Source: an uncultured Lachnospiraceae bacterium
Lineage (GTDB): Bacteria; Bacillota; Clostridia; Lachnospirales; Lachnospiraceae
Direction: 5' to 3'
Assembly (NCBI GenBank): GCA_934394565.1
Contig: CAKRQV010000012.1
Span: forward strand, 21,876-85,875
Length of the DNA: 64,000 nt
The notes below the pieces were generated by a model, which did no database searches, was not told the DNA's origin, and saw nothing but the letters and a program-made list of their open reading frames with translations. Positions 40,660-49,660 of this stretch are shown here, piece after piece (the first letter of the stretch is position 1; the number at the start of each line of letters is the position of its first letter). The translations under genes were made by a program, and so were the position numbers.

Positions 40660-41580
40660 ATGGATAAGAACAAGGAAATGGAAACAAATAAAAACCAGGA
40701 AATGGTTTCGGAAGATAAAGGGTCAAAACTCTTTCGCAAAGCCTTTTATGACAAGGCCAGGGAAATAGAAGCCCGTGCAGAAAAGGTCGATCTGGAAATA
40801 GACGAAGACCGGATGGAAGCCATGTATCAGCGGATCATGGCAAAGATGGCGGGACAGGAAAAGCCCGACGGAGAGGACATACCGGATGAAGCATCGGATT
40901 CTGCGACCGAAACTGTCCGGAATAAGACAGTCGATATACAGGAAGAGGGTATGGCACACGATACATCTGGCCGGATGACCGTGTACGCAAGGAAACCATG
41001 GAAATATACGCTCCGCTGGGTTGCCGTGCTTGCGCTGGTCTGTGCAGGTGTATTTGGTGTATCCCTCCAGAGCCAGGCTGGGAAAGACGGACTGTGGAGC
41101 TCTATACAGCGGCTGATCGGTGTGGAGAGCCGGTGGGAGCAGAAGGATAATGATGAAGAAAGAGAATATTCAGATCCAGAGGAATTGGATGCGATTCGAA
41201 CAATTGAGTCAGAATTGGGGGTGAGTTTACCAGAGTTTTTTTATTGGCCCAAGGAAATGTCTTTTTATGGATATGAAGTAAAGAATGATGCGGATTCATT
41301 CGTCATAGTGTATCAAAAAAAGGATAAAGAGATTATTTATTTTGAAGGATGGTATGATATAAATGATACATCAACTATAGATAGCTGGGAGGGGAAAGGA
41401 GAAACCAGTTACCTGGAGTACGAAGGAATCAAATATAAAATAGTACAGATCGAGGATGATTCGAAGGAACAAGAACACTATTATTATGTAGAATGGGTAG
41501 AAAAAGATGCTCAATATATGATTTCAGGAATGATGGAAAAAGGAGAAATTAAAAAAATTTTAAAAAATATTAAAAATTAG
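40660..41580 (+). CDS. DUF4367-like membrane protein (probable anti-sigma-type regulator)
   Basis: 306 residues from ATG 40660 (ACAGGAG). Cytoplasmic acidic N-terminus (1-108), one membrane helix (about 118-134, LRWVAVLALVCAGVFGVSL), then an outside domain of about 170 residues ending in a DUF4367-like part (EITYFEGWYD-type strand, TSYLEYEGIKYKIVQIED). Proteins of this type follow ECF sigma genes in Lachnospiraceae. From about 41160 the composition becomes markedly more AT-rich, in mid-gene, hinting at a domain exchanged by recombination. Confidence 0.72.
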   Translation: MDKNKEMETNKNQEMVSEDKGSKLFRKAFYDKAREIEARAEKVDLEIDEDRMEAMYQRIMAKMAGQEKPDGEDIPDEASDSATETVRNKTVDIQEEGMAHDTSGRMTVYARKPWKYTLRWVAVLALVCAGVFGVSLQSQAGKDGLWSSIQRLIGVESRWEQKDNDEEREYSDPEELDAIRTIESELGVSLPEFFYWPKEMSFYGYEVKNDADSFVIVYQKKDKEIIYFEGWYDINDTSTIDSWEGKGETSYLEYEGIKYKIVQIEDDSKEQEHYYYVEWVEKDAQYMISGMMEKGEIKKILKNIKN

Positions 41581-41658
41581 TGTGATGTTTGTCTAGGAAA
41601 ATCGTTTTCTTATTGTAGAGTTGAATGTTATACGAATTATACAGACAAGGAGAGGACA

Positions 41659-42180
41659 GTGAGAAAACGAAGAAAAAGAATACTGGGTATTGGGTGCGCA
41701 ATCATTATGATGCTAGCAACAATTATGCCAGTATTTGCAAATGATGGCGAAGCTTGGATTGTGGATGGGTCAAAGCTCGTAAATGAAGCTGAATCAGTTT
41801 CGGATACAATGTTAGACTATTGTATAGAATTTGATGATGAATCCATAATAGAACCTCGTTCAGCAACATATTTGTATGGAGGACATGCTAAGATATCTAA
41901 TGCAGGTGGTGGTAAAGTAAACATTTATGCTTATACAAAAGGTAAAGTTGTCTGTGATAAAGTGGAACTCGATATTTATTTACAGTATTATGATAACGGA
42001 AGTTGGGTTTATGTGAATAACTGGAATTATTCCACGAAAAACAAACCGTTCTTATCGGCTTCACGCACTTTATCCGTAACCAAAGGCCGCTACTATCGCA
42101 TTAAATGTTATCATGCAGTAACAAAAAATGGTGTGAAAGAAAAAAGCACAACCATGACCAACGGCATCCCCATCAAATAA
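41659..42180 (+). CDS. Secreted DUF6147-like protein
   Basis: 173 residues from GTG 41659 (AAGGAGAGG upstream). Classic signal peptide: basic RKRRKR, hydrophobic core, cleavage near VFA-ND (about residue 28). The mature part is beta-rich with many aromatic residues (YLYGGHAKISNAGGGKVNIY, then WNYSTKNKPFLSASRTLSVT). I recall this layout as the DUF6147 family; function unknown. It is AT-rich like the end of the preceding gene and follows it by 78 bases, so the two probably form one secreted or surface unit. Confidence 0.72.
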   Translation: MRKRRKRILGIGCAIIMMLATIMPVFANDGEAWIVDGSKLVNEAESVSDTMLDYCIEFDDESIIEPRSATYLYGGHAKISNAGGGKVNIYAYTKGKVVCDKVELDIYLQYYDNGSWVYVNNWNYSTKNKPFLSASRTLSVTKGRYYRIKCYHAVTKNGVKEKSTTMTNGIPIK

Positions 42181-42713
42181 AAACTAAATACATGCCCGGC
42201 TGCCCCCTCTTCACAGCCGCGTCCCACAGCCGTTCCTGCTTGGGCCGCAGATCCGACGTGCCGGGAGGACAAATCAAAAAAGAAGAGGACTGTATCGCCG
42301 GTCATCTGTGACAGGACGGGTGATAGAGTGGAACTGAAAAACAGATACGATGAGATCAGGTCAGATTGCATGAAGCTTTCGTTTTGCACACGCTCTGTTT
42401 TGTATACCTACGCTTTACGTAAACATGCTCTACATCTATGCAGCACCTGAAATCGTCAGGAACAGAATAACCAAAGACAAAATGCTCGTAACGATTGGCA
42501 CTGTGGGATTGGGCCCCCGCAGACTTTCTGCACCATGTAACGTAAATTATGCCGAAAGCCATGCTCAAAAGGATGAGTAAAGATCTGTAAAGATGACGTC
42601 TTGGGCGAAAAGTTCAAAAAGGAAGGCATCGACAGCCATGCACTGTCGATGCCTTCTTTGTATATCGTGGTATATAAAAGAAAATTCCAGTGGAGGTTTC
42701 TTTTGCTTACAGC
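42181..42713. other. Gene-free gap with hairpins
   Basis: No supported gene. It contains an imperfect hairpin ATCGCCGGTC/GACGGGTGAT (about 42291-42324), the strong terminator at 42622, and a weaker stem GAAAATTCC/GGAGGTTTC followed by TTTT (about 42680-42707) near the end of the convergent TSCPD gene. Possibly decayed coding sequence. Confidence 0.5.
42622..42660 (+). terminator. Strong intrinsic terminator
   Basis: GAAGGCATCGACAG (42622-42635) pairs perfectly with CTGTCGATGCCTTC (42643-42656), then TTTGT. It lies 440 bases after the last plus-strand gene, so it may end a longer 3' region or a separate small transcript. Confidence 0.8.
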
Positions 42714-42962
42714 TTATGCCTGAGCGTCCAGTGCCTGCTGGATAGCCTTTGCCAGCTGATCCGGGCAGGATGTTGGCTTGAAACCACAGCGGATACCGGA
42801 CAGACGCTTGATGGCTTCTTTGGCATCCATACCTTCCACCAGAGCACAGACACCCTGGGTATTGCCGGAACATCCGCCGACAAATTTGGCATCCGTCACC
42901 TTGCCGTCTACGAGTTCAAAAGAAAGGGAGCTTGCGCAGACTCCTTTTGTCTTATATTCCAT
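42714..42962 (-). CDS. TSCPD-domain protein
   Basis: 82 residues from ATG 42962 (GGAGGT upstream). It matches the small TSCPD family (TIGR03905 type): GVCASSLSFELVDGKVTDAK, FVGGCSGNTQGVCALVEGMD, CGFKPTSCPDQLAKAI. The conserved cysteines suggest metal or nucleotide binding, as in the C-terminal domain of class II ribonucleotide reductases. The biochemical function of the stand-alone protein is not established. Confidence 0.88.
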   Translation of the reverse strand: MEYKTKGVCASSLSFELVDGKVTDAKFVGGCSGNTQGVCALVEGMDAKEAIKRLSGIRCGFKPTSCPDQLAKAIQQALDAQA

Positions 42963-43254
42963 GATCTATACCTCCTCGTGCGTGTTGATTGATGTATTCC
43001 TGCTGTCAGCAGATATAAAAGCTGTATCAGGCAGTCAGGAACATTGCTTTAAGTATAGCAGATGCAAAAAAAAGATTCCATAAAAACCACAGATTTGCTA
43101 TACTTAAATATAAAGTATGGCAGTCGCTATAGAAAATCGTTATAACGTTGCAGCAGGGCGTCCTGAAAATCACAGTGCATGGTTTGGCAGGCGTACAGAA
43201 TGGAAGAGGCAGCCAGCGTATAGAACGAAAACATCATACACAGGAGGGTTTTAA

Positions 43255-43953
43255 ATGAGTGTAATCGGAATTATCGGTGCCATGGATGAGGAAGTGGCAC
43301 GTTTAAAAGAACAGATGCAGAATGTGCGGATCACGACAAAGGGCATGATGGATTTTTATCAGGGTACGCTGGAGGGAAAACAGGTCGTTGTGGTACGTTC
43401 CGGTATCGGTAAGATCAATGCCGCCGTATGTACCCAGATTCTGGTCGATGATTTTCAGGTCAGCGCCGTGATCAATACGGGTATTGCAGGTTCCCTGCGC
43501 AGCTGGATCGATATCGGAGATATCGTTGTTTCCACAGATGCTCTGCATCACGATATGGATGCGACCAACTTCGGCTACCCGCTGGGACAGGTACCGCGTA
43601 TGGACGTTCTTTCCTTTAAAGCCGATGAGAAAATGGCTAAACTGGCAAAAGAAGTCTGTGAGGAAGTCAACCCGGAGATCCATGTCTACCTTGGCCGTGT
43701 TGTCAGCGGTGACCAGTTTATCGCCGACGATGCCGTAAAGAGCCGTATTCTGGACAACTTCGGCGGCTACTGCACCGAAATGGAGGGCGCCTCCATCGCC
43801 CATACCGCCTATTTAAACAAGATCCCGTTCGTCATCCTGCGCGCGATTTCCGACAAAGCAGATAACAGCGCTTCGATGGATTACCCGACCTTCGAAAAAC
43901 AGGCCATTGAACACAGCGTACGCCTGACTATGGGAATGTTGAAGAGAATGTAA
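43255..43953 (+). CDS. mtnN: 5'-methylthioadenosine/S-adenosylhomocysteine nucleosidase
   Basis: 232 residues, GGAGGG before ATG 43255. MtnN signatures: IGIIGAMDEEVARLKEQM, VVRSGIGKINAAVCTQILVD, NTGIAGSL, the catalytic EMEGASIAH and RAISDKAD. It recycles MTA, SAH and 5'-deoxyadenosine. The gap 42963-43254 holds a promoter-like TATACTTAAATATAAAG stretch and no gene. Monocistronic with its own terminator. Confidence 0.97.
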   Translation: MSVIGIIGAMDEEVARLKEQMQNVRITTKGMMDFYQGTLEGKQVVVVRSGIGKINAAVCTQILVDDFQVSAVINTGIAGSLRSWIDIGDIVVSTDALHHDMDATNFGYPLGQVPRMDVLSFKADEKMAKLAKEVCEEVNPEIHVYLGRVVSGDQFIADDAVKSRILDNFGGYCTEMEGASIAHTAYLNKIPFVILRAISDKADNSASMDYPTFEKQAIEHSVRLTMGMLKRM

Positions 43954-44018
43954 CCGCCAAGATAAAGAAGTATGTCCGACAGGGATAAAAGCCTACGGAT
44001 AGCAGCAGAATATAAAAG

Positions 44019-44065
44019 ACATCCGGATCATCCACAACAAAATGATCCGGATGTTTTACTTTTTT
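44019..44065 (+). terminator. mtnN terminator
   Basis: ACATCCGGATCAT (44019-44031) pairs with ATGATCCGGATGT (44042-44054), then TTTACTTTTTT. Confidence 0.85.
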
Positions 44066-44151
44066 GCCAGAAAAGTTTTTGATGTCATGTTCTAAATGCA
44101 GTCATCCCTCCATATACTTGTCTCACCAAACCGTAAGGAGGGCATGTGTAT

Positions 44152-44829
44152 ATGCTGCATGATATGATGACAAACCAGTATTTTTACTATGGCATAATAG
44201 CCGCAGGCATTCTTGGCCTGTTTGGCACGTTCCTCACAGACCTGTATTACCGCATAATTCTGCGGGATCTGAAACGGGTGCGCAAAGCAAAGGGTAAATG
44301 GATGAAGAGCTTTGTGACAGAGCTGGACAACCGGCGGACGCTGCATCAGGAAATGGAAAATGCCGATGCCTTTATCCGCAGCCGTCTGGCCGAAGGCCGG
44401 ATTTTTCAGATAGACATCGGATCTCTGCATAACTTTTGTAACCTGATGATCTTTGCCTGCGCCTGCATCACCGGCCTTGCCGTGTATACGACCTTTTGTT
44501 ACCCGATGGATCTGACAACCAGATTGACATATCTCGCCGGTGGTGCCGCCGTATGTGCTGTGCTGCTGGTGCTTCCTGTGCTGCTTGGCACGTCCGGAAA
44601 AGCAGAGCATATTCTGGACAGCCTCACAGACTATATCGAAAACAGACATCGTGGACAGGCTCCGGTCGATGAAAAGGTCGCGGAACCGGTCAAAGACCGC
44701 GAACCTGTTCTCGAACAGATCGTATCCGGCATCCGCCAGAGTGCGGCAGCGGGAACGAAATTTTCCGGACTCCTGAGCAAGGATGAAGAAAAAATCCTCC
44801 GTGAGGTGATCCGGGAATATATGGCATAA
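44152..44829 (+). CDS. Hypothetical membrane protein
   Basis: 225 residues from ATG 44152, favoured over GTG 44146 because AAGGAGGG (44135-44142) is 9 bases before it. One helix near the N-terminus (about 13-33), a basic cytoplasmic stretch (RDLKRVRKAKGKWMKSFV), two more helices (about 97-115 and 125-143) and a charged helical C-terminus (about 155-225). No family is recognised. Single gene. Confidence 0.72.
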   Translation: MLHDMMTNQYFYYGIIAAGILGLFGTFLTDLYYRIILRDLKRVRKAKGKWMKSFVTELDNRRTLHQEMENADAFIRSRLAEGRIFQIDIGSLHNFCNLMIFACACITGLAVYTTFCYPMDLTTRLTYLAGGAAVCAVLLVLPVLLGTSGKAEHILDSLTDYIENRHRGQAPVDEKVAEPVKDREPVLEQIVSGIRQSAAAGTKFSGLLSKDEEKILREVIREYMA

Positions 44830-44961
44830 TGCTACCGAAAATGAGGCTGTAGGGCCAGCGTGATTCACAAAAAGTGTAACAGCGTCTGCAGGTAATGGAT
44901 CAGATGTGGTCAGAGATAGAAATAGTTGTGGAAATCAAGGTGGCGTAAAAGCCTTACGCAT

Positions 44962-45015
44962 AAAAAAGACAGCAGTCTGTCGTCAGGTGCACATGACGAC
45001 GGGCTGCTGTTTTTG
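44962..45015. terminator. Terminator before the 2-hydroxyacid dehydrogenase
   Basis: ACAGCAGTCTGTCGTCA pairs with TGACGACGGGCTGCTGT, flanked by AAAAAA and TTTTT. It could serve both the 44152 gene and the convergent minus-strand genes. Confidence 0.8.
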
Positions 45016-45073
45016 GCAGGTGTGATGTATATAAAACGGCGCAGAGGAGCAGCTTTGCGTTACTGGATGGACA

Positions 45074-46033
45074 TCAGTCCACCCGGTTCCTTCTTTCCCC
45101 GCCAAGAAAGGCTTTCAGATTCAAAGCTACTTCATTGACCAGGCGCTGTCTGGCTTCCACAGAAGCCCAGGCCATATGTGGTGTCATAAGGAGCTTATCA
45201 GGATCCTTTACATTAAATAAAGGACTGTCTGCAGGTAATGGCTCTGTTTCCATGACATCCAGTCCCGCACCTGCGATCTGTCCATTATTCAGAGCATCCA
45301 CCAGCGCCGGTTCATCCACAATTGGTCCGCGGCCCACATTGATCAGAACAGCAGAAGGTTTCATTTTGGCAAATGCGGCAGCGCTGAACAGTCCCTTAGT
45401 GTCCGTATTCAGCGGTGCATGGATCGATACTACGTCACTTTCCTTTAACAGTGTATCAAAATCCACCTGCGCATAGTCGGGATTGTTGTTGCGGCCTGAG
45501 GTCGAGTAATAGATGACACGGCAGCCAAAGGCTTCGGCAATCCGTGCGACCCGTTTGCCGATGTTGCCCAGTCCGACGATTCCCCAGGTTTTGCCTTCAA
45601 GCTCAGTAAAGCTCGGCATAAAGTGGGAAAAAACGCCACTGCGGCTGTACGCTCCGGATTTTACATAATGATCGAAATGGGCGATATGTTCACTCAGGGA
45701 CAGATACAGTGCAAAGGTATGCTGCGGTACGATCTGTACCGAATAACCGGCCACATTGGCAGCACCAAGGCCACGGCTTCGCACGTAGTCCAGGTCTATA
45801 TTGTTGTATCCTGTGGCTCCTTCCAGCAAAAGTTTCAGATTTTTGGCTCCGGACAGTGAAGATTTTTGCATCAGCAGCTTGTTGACCAGTACAAAGTCGG
45901 CATCCTGCACACGCCTGGCCACATCCTCCTGTGCTGTTACCGGATAGGCAACGACTTCGTCCACCAGCGCTTCCAGTGCGTCAAAGTCGATATCATTGCC
46001 ATAGGTATCTCTTTCCAGTATCACCAGTTTCAT
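45074..46033 (-). CDS. D-isomer specific 2-hydroxyacid dehydrogenase
   Basis: 319 residues from ATG 46033 (GGAGGA upstream). NAD-binding GxGxxG is WGIVGLGNIGKRVARIAEAF. The catalytic Arg lies in NVGRGPIVDEPALVDAL, the Glu in GAGLDVMETEPLP and the His in LLMTPHMAWAS, so the active site is complete. The closest subtypes are glycerate/hydroxypyruvate reductases, but substrate choice cannot be read from motifs. It is downstream of and probably cotranscribed with the small gene at 46309. Confidence 0.92.
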   Translation of the reverse strand: MKLVILERDTYGNDIDFDALEALVDEVVAYPVTAQEDVARRVQDADFVLVNKLLMQKSSLSGAKNLKLLLEGATGYNNIDLDYVRSRGLGAANVAGYSVQIVPQHTFALYLSLSEHIAHFDHYVKSGAYSRSGVFSHFMPSFTELEGKTWGIVGLGNIGKRVARIAEAFGCRVIYYSTSGRNNNPDYAQVDFDTLLKESDVVSIHAPLNTDTKGLFSAAAFAKMKPSAVLINVGRGPIVDEPALVDALNNGQIAGAGLDVMETEPLPADSPLFNVKDPDKLLMTPHMAWASVEARQRLVNEVALNLKAFLGGERRNRVD

Positions 46034-46042
46034 AGCATCCTC

Positions 46043-46309
46043 CTATTCCTCGTCAAGTATCTGGATTTCCAGATAGTCAAAATCAATACTTTCGATAAAG
46101 CTGTCTTTGGTAAAACGTGTTTTATTGTGGGACTGAAATTCACGGATATTTTTTTCCAGCCAGATCGGCTTTCCCAGATCAAATTCCAGACAGATCTCCT
46201 CGAGTGCCTGAAAGATCCGGTGAGTCCGGGTATCGACAGGCGGCAGAGAGATGACAGTATCTCTTATCATACGGCTGTCTTTCCAGAGCTTTCCCCATAA
46301 ACGAAACAT
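46043..46309 (-). CDS. Small conserved-looking protein of unknown function
   Basis: 88 residues from ATG 46309 with AAGGGGGT ahead. Acidic C-terminus (DFDYLEIQILDEE), no membrane helix or signal. Sequence features such as LPPVDTRTHRIFQALEEICL are ordered and not low complexity. I do not recognise it. It sits 9 bases before the dehydrogenase gene. Confidence 0.72.
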   Translation of the reverse strand: MFRLWGKLWKDSRMIRDTVISLPPVDTRTHRIFQALEEICLEFDLGKPIWLEKNIREFQSHNKTRFTKDSFIESIDFDYLEIQILDEE

Positions 46310-46520
46310 AGTTCAGTTACCCCCTTATCAAAAGTGCCACAAATCGCAGATGTATTTGTGAAGTACATGATTTCAAGTATAAAGGATTCGAAGAGGAAAG
46401 TAAAGAAATGTTATATATTCAAAAAGGTTAATAAAATATGCAGGAATCTGGTGTGAAGCCACAAAGGAAGTTATAAAAAATATTTTTCCAATAAGGAACA
46501 ATATGTGCAGAGCATTGGAT

Positions 46521-46549
46521 TTGCGGAATAAAATTCGGGTCAGTATAAT
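46521..46549 (+). promoter_or_regulatory. Promoter of the URO-D-family gene
   Basis: TTGCGG (46521-46526), 17-base spacer, perfect TATAAT (46544-46549), about 50 bases before the ATG. The rest of the gap 46310-46520 is AT-rich and shows no gene. Confidence 0.7.
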
Positions 46550-46600
46550 GAAAACGGAAACCTATAAAAGCAGGGAGCCATAAAAGGAGGGGCTGAGTCA

Positions 46601-47866
46601 ATGACAGAAAAAAACCAGGAAAAATACAGGGCAAAACTAAAACGACTGCAGGAGGCATTAGCATTGAAGGAGCCTGACCGTGTACCGATTGATATTACGG
46701 GAGGGTGCTTTATGGTACAAAGACTGGGATATACAATGGCTGAGTCAAATTACGATGAGACTCTGGAGATTGGCAAAGAAGCTGCCCGCCGATTTATGCT
46801 TGATTTTGAGCCTGATGTGATGTCCGGACTGGGACTCACATATGCAGGAGAGGGTCGGGGACATGAGATGCAGGGAAGTAAGACATTTTACATTTCCGGC
46901 ATAAAGAATGCACCGATCGGAAATGATTCTATGCCGCAGTTTATCGAGTTTCCGACACTTCTGGATGATGAGTTTGATGAGTTTTTTAATGACTATATGC
47001 AATGGTCAATCAATAAGTTTCTGCCACGTGTCTCCACGGTCATGGAACCGTTTAAAGATTTCAGGCTGGTACTGAACCATCGGGGAATAGGAGATGTGGT
47101 GACTGCCTTTTCGAAGCCGGAAATTCGAAAAGCAATTCAGAAACTCTGGGAAATTGACGATTTTTATCAGGAATACAGGAAAAAACTGGCGGTGGCCAAC
47201 AAAGAGCTTTCTGAACTTGGATTTCCGACCATGATCGCAGGACGTGCTGTTGTGCCGTTTGACAAATACAGTGATACATACAGGGGAATGGAGCTGTCAT
47301 TTGAGGATGCCCTGGAGAACGAAGAAATCGTACTCAAATTCTGTGAGAAATTCCAGGAAAAACAGATCTGTCAGTTGAGAAATGGAAATCCAGATGGTGC
47401 AAAGGATGGAAAACAGGTTGTCATGGCACTGCATAAGGGCAGCGATGATATGATGAGCAATGCCCTCTATGAAAAATTCTACTGGAAACATTTAAAAGAA
47501 ATTATTGAAGCCTGTCAGGAAGCGCACATGATGACCAATGTTTTCTGCGAAGGAGTGTACAACGATAAACTGAAATATCTGGCCGAAGTAGAAAAATGTT
47601 CCGCTTATTTTACATTTGATAAAGTTGATATGAAGAAAGCAAAAGAGACTGTTGGAAAGGTGTGCTGTATCGGAGGAGGTTTCCCGACTCCACTTCTTGT
47701 ATATGAGACACCGGAAAAAATAAGAGAAGCGGTGAAACGACATCTGGATGTTGCTATGCCGGGTGGTGGCTACATTTTTCGGATGTCTGCAGGACTTGAC
47801 GGGGCAAAGCCCGAAAATGTAGAAGCCATGTTTGAGACGGTACATACATACGGCAGGTATCATTAA
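46601..47866 (+). CDS. Uroporphyrinogen-decarboxylase-family protein
   Basis: 421 residues, AAAGGAGG before ATG 46601. URO-D superfamily (MtaA-like) features: RLQEALALKEPDRVPIDITG at the N-terminus, a long TIM-barrel body, and a C-terminal FCEGVYNDKLKYL then CCIGGGFPTPLLVYETPEKI. In anaerobes without local heme genes such proteins are usually corrinoid- or cofactor-linked methyltransferases rather than heme enzymes. No corrinoid protein is adjacent. It converges on an FAD oxidoreductase gene and is part of an accessory locus. Confidence 0.82.
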   Translation: MTEKNQEKYRAKLKRLQEALALKEPDRVPIDITGGCFMVQRLGYTMAESNYDETLEIGKEAARRFMLDFEPDVMSGLGLTYAGEGRGHEMQGSKTFYISGIKNAPIGNDSMPQFIEFPTLLDDEFDEFFNDYMQWSINKFLPRVSTVMEPFKDFRLVLNHRGIGDVVTAFSKPEIRKAIQKLWEIDDFYQEYRKKLAVANKELSELGFPTMIAGRAVVPFDKYSDTYRGMELSFEDALENEEIVLKFCEKFQEKQICQLRNGNPDGAKDGKQVVMALHKGSDDMMSNALYEKFYWKHLKEIIEACQEAHMMTNVFCEGVYNDKLKYLAEVEKCSAYFTFDKVDMKKAKETVGKVCCIGGGFPTPLLVYETPEKIREAVKRHLDVAMPGGGYIFRMSAGLDGAKPENVEAMFETVHTYGRYH

Positions 47867-47913
47867 TATTTTTAAAATGAAAGTTTTTGCTTGAATTAAG
47901 ATGTTAAGACAGA

Positions 47914-47953
47914 AAAAAACAGCTGTAGCGATATCCGTACAGCTGTTTTTTCT
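47914..47953. terminator. Bidirectional terminator between convergent genes
   Basis: AAAAAACAGCTGT (47915-47927) pairs with ACAGCTGTTTTTT (47940-47952). Confidence 0.85.
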
Positions 47954-47970
47954 GCCTTAAAGGAAAAGGT

Positions 47971-49524
47971 TTATTTTTTTGGCACCATTGTAATGAAATC
48001 GCCGCCATTGATGATATAATCACCCTCCTGGTTGCGGAGCTCTTCCCAGTAGCCATCACATGGCTTGTCGAGTTCGACACCCTCTTTGATAAGAAGTTCA
48101 CGCAGGTGGGAACCGGAAAGTTCACGTGGCAGGATCCTGCGGTCAATAGCTTCACTGACGGCCAGACCGGCAGCCTGTCCTGTACCCATGGCTGGTCCGA
48201 TAATTCGCATAGCACCCTGGGCATGGAATTCTGCAGAACAGCATCTGCCTGCACAAAGCAGATTGTCTACACCCCGGGGGATCAAAGAACCATAAGGAAT
48301 GTCACAATAATCCTGGGGATTTGGACGTACGGGAACACCTTCCGGTATGCCAAACGGATGCATCAGGGCATCACAGTCTACACCCCTGTTCTCTTCTTCG
48401 GCAATGGCAGAGCCGCAGACCTCAGATGCTTTGATGTGACAATGGCGCATAAATACCCAGTCCGGAGAGGTCGGATGATGTGTATCGAACATTTCGGGGA
48501 AACGGGCGATGCCATCATCGAATTTTCTGCCGCAGGCTACATCTGCTGCTTTCAGCATATATTCGCCAAAAATCCGTCTGCCATCACGGACACCCGGCAC
48601 ATTGCCAAGGCCAACGAGACGAATATTTTCAAAACCAGGTACATGGTTCTTTAAGAACGCATGGAACTGTTTCATCAGCTGATGCTGCTCCAAAATCTGG
48701 CGGGTAATATCTTCGGCATCTGTATTGTGGCAATAATAGCTGTGGAAAGAGAACGTTACAAAGGAGGCATTATCTTCCGGTGTATTGGGAATCAGGACCC
48801 GGAAGAAACCGGAATTTTTGTTGCATACATGGCGTGTCATCTCGCCGCGGGCAATGGCTTCACTTTCCAGTACATAGACAAGCGGCAGTGGTTTTTCTAT
48901 ACCTTTGGCCTTCTGGCTTTCTTTCCAGTCGGCTTCTGCAGCCAGATATTTTGTCAGGTTGGCACCGGCCCAGCGGGAACCCTGCGTGGAGGAGATGTTC
49001 AGACCGGCAAAATCCTGTCCGCCGACCTCGTAAGGAACACCGGCAAGAGCAGCCAGATCGCCGTCACCTGTGGAATCAATATACATGGAAGCCTTGACCT
49101 GCATGTATCCGCCTTTAGTGTAGAAAATCAGACTTTTGATCATTCGATCGGTATCCATTTCCACAAAAAAGAGAGTCGAATCATAGATTACGCGTGCGCC
49201 GGCACTAAAGACCATATCTTCTAATACGAGTTTGCCATATTCCGGTTCAAACGAGGGATTACGATAATATGGCTTGTCATATAATTTGCGGAGCTGTCCG
49301 GCTGCTTCAAGCTTCTGGGTGAATTCCAGACAGATTCCTTCAATACCACCGGCAATCTGTGGAACATATCCATTGGTGGCAATACCACCAAGGGTGGTGC
49401 CTTTTTCAAAAAGAATCGTGTGCTTTCCGTGTCTTGCGGATTCAATGGCAGCAGATACACCGGCGACACCACCACCAACAACAGCAACATCACAGTAAAG
49501 TGTTTTACAAATATTGAAATCCAT
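47971..49524 (-). CDS. FAD-dependent oxidoreductase (FAD_oxidored type)
   Basis: 517 residues from ATG 49524, preferred over ATG 49530 for its spacing from AAGGG. The N-terminal dinucleotide-binding motif is DVAVVGGGVAGVSAAIESAR, then FEKGTTLGGIATNGYVPQIA. YIDSTGDGDLAALAGVPYEV and the C-terminal LLCAGRCCSAEFHAQGAMRI and GPAMGTGQAAGLA are typical of PF12831 proteins. There is no signal peptide, so it is cytoplasmic. The substrate is unknown; context (URO-D protein, LysR, SLC13 transporter) suggests a dedicated reductive or oxidative step on an imported organic acid. Confidence 0.9.
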   Translation of the reverse strand: MDFNICKTLYCDVAVVGGGVAGVSAAIESARHGKHTILFEKGTTLGGIATNGYVPQIAGGIEGICLEFTQKLEAAGQLRKLYDKPYYRNPSFEPEYGKLVLEDMVFSAGARVIYDSTLFFVEMDTDRMIKSLIFYTKGGYMQVKASMYIDSTGDGDLAALAGVPYEVGGQDFAGLNISSTQGSRWAGANLTKYLAAEADWKESQKAKGIEKPLPLVYVLESEAIARGEMTRHVCNKNSGFFRVLIPNTPEDNASFVTFSFHSYYCHNTDAEDITRQILEQHQLMKQFHAFLKNHVPGFENIRLVGLGNVPGVRDGRRIFGEYMLKAADVACGRKFDDGIARFPEMFDTHHPTSPDWVFMRHCHIKASEVCGSAIAEEENRGVDCDALMHPFGIPEGVPVRPNPQDYCDIPYGSLIPRGVDNLLCAGRCCSAEFHAQGAMRIIGPAMGTGQAAGLAVSEAIDRRILPRELSGSHLRELLIKEGVELDKPCDGYWEELRNQEGDYIINGGDFITMVPKK

Positions 49525-49599
49525 ATACATTACCCTTTCTTAAAAAAATTGTATAAAAACATCATCCCTTACTTATATATTATAAAGGGATATTATACT

Positions 49600-49628
49600 T
49601 TGACAAATCCGATTTATCATATTATTAT
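49600..49628 (+). promoter_or_regulatory. Promoter of the LysR-type regulator
   Basis: Consensus TTGACA (49600-49605), 17-base spacer, TATTAT (49623-49628). It lies in the 136-base gap between the divergent FAD oxidoreductase and LysR genes, where LysR binding sites are expected. Confidence 0.75.
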
Positions 49629-49660
49629 TCCAGTATAGAATAATAAAGGCGGAAGAAAAG

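Noticed and set aside
42181..42600. Decayed gene or long ncRNA between the DUF6147-like gene and the terminator at 42622
   Set aside because: No frame gives a recognisable protein piece and pairing is weak; left as an unexplained gap.
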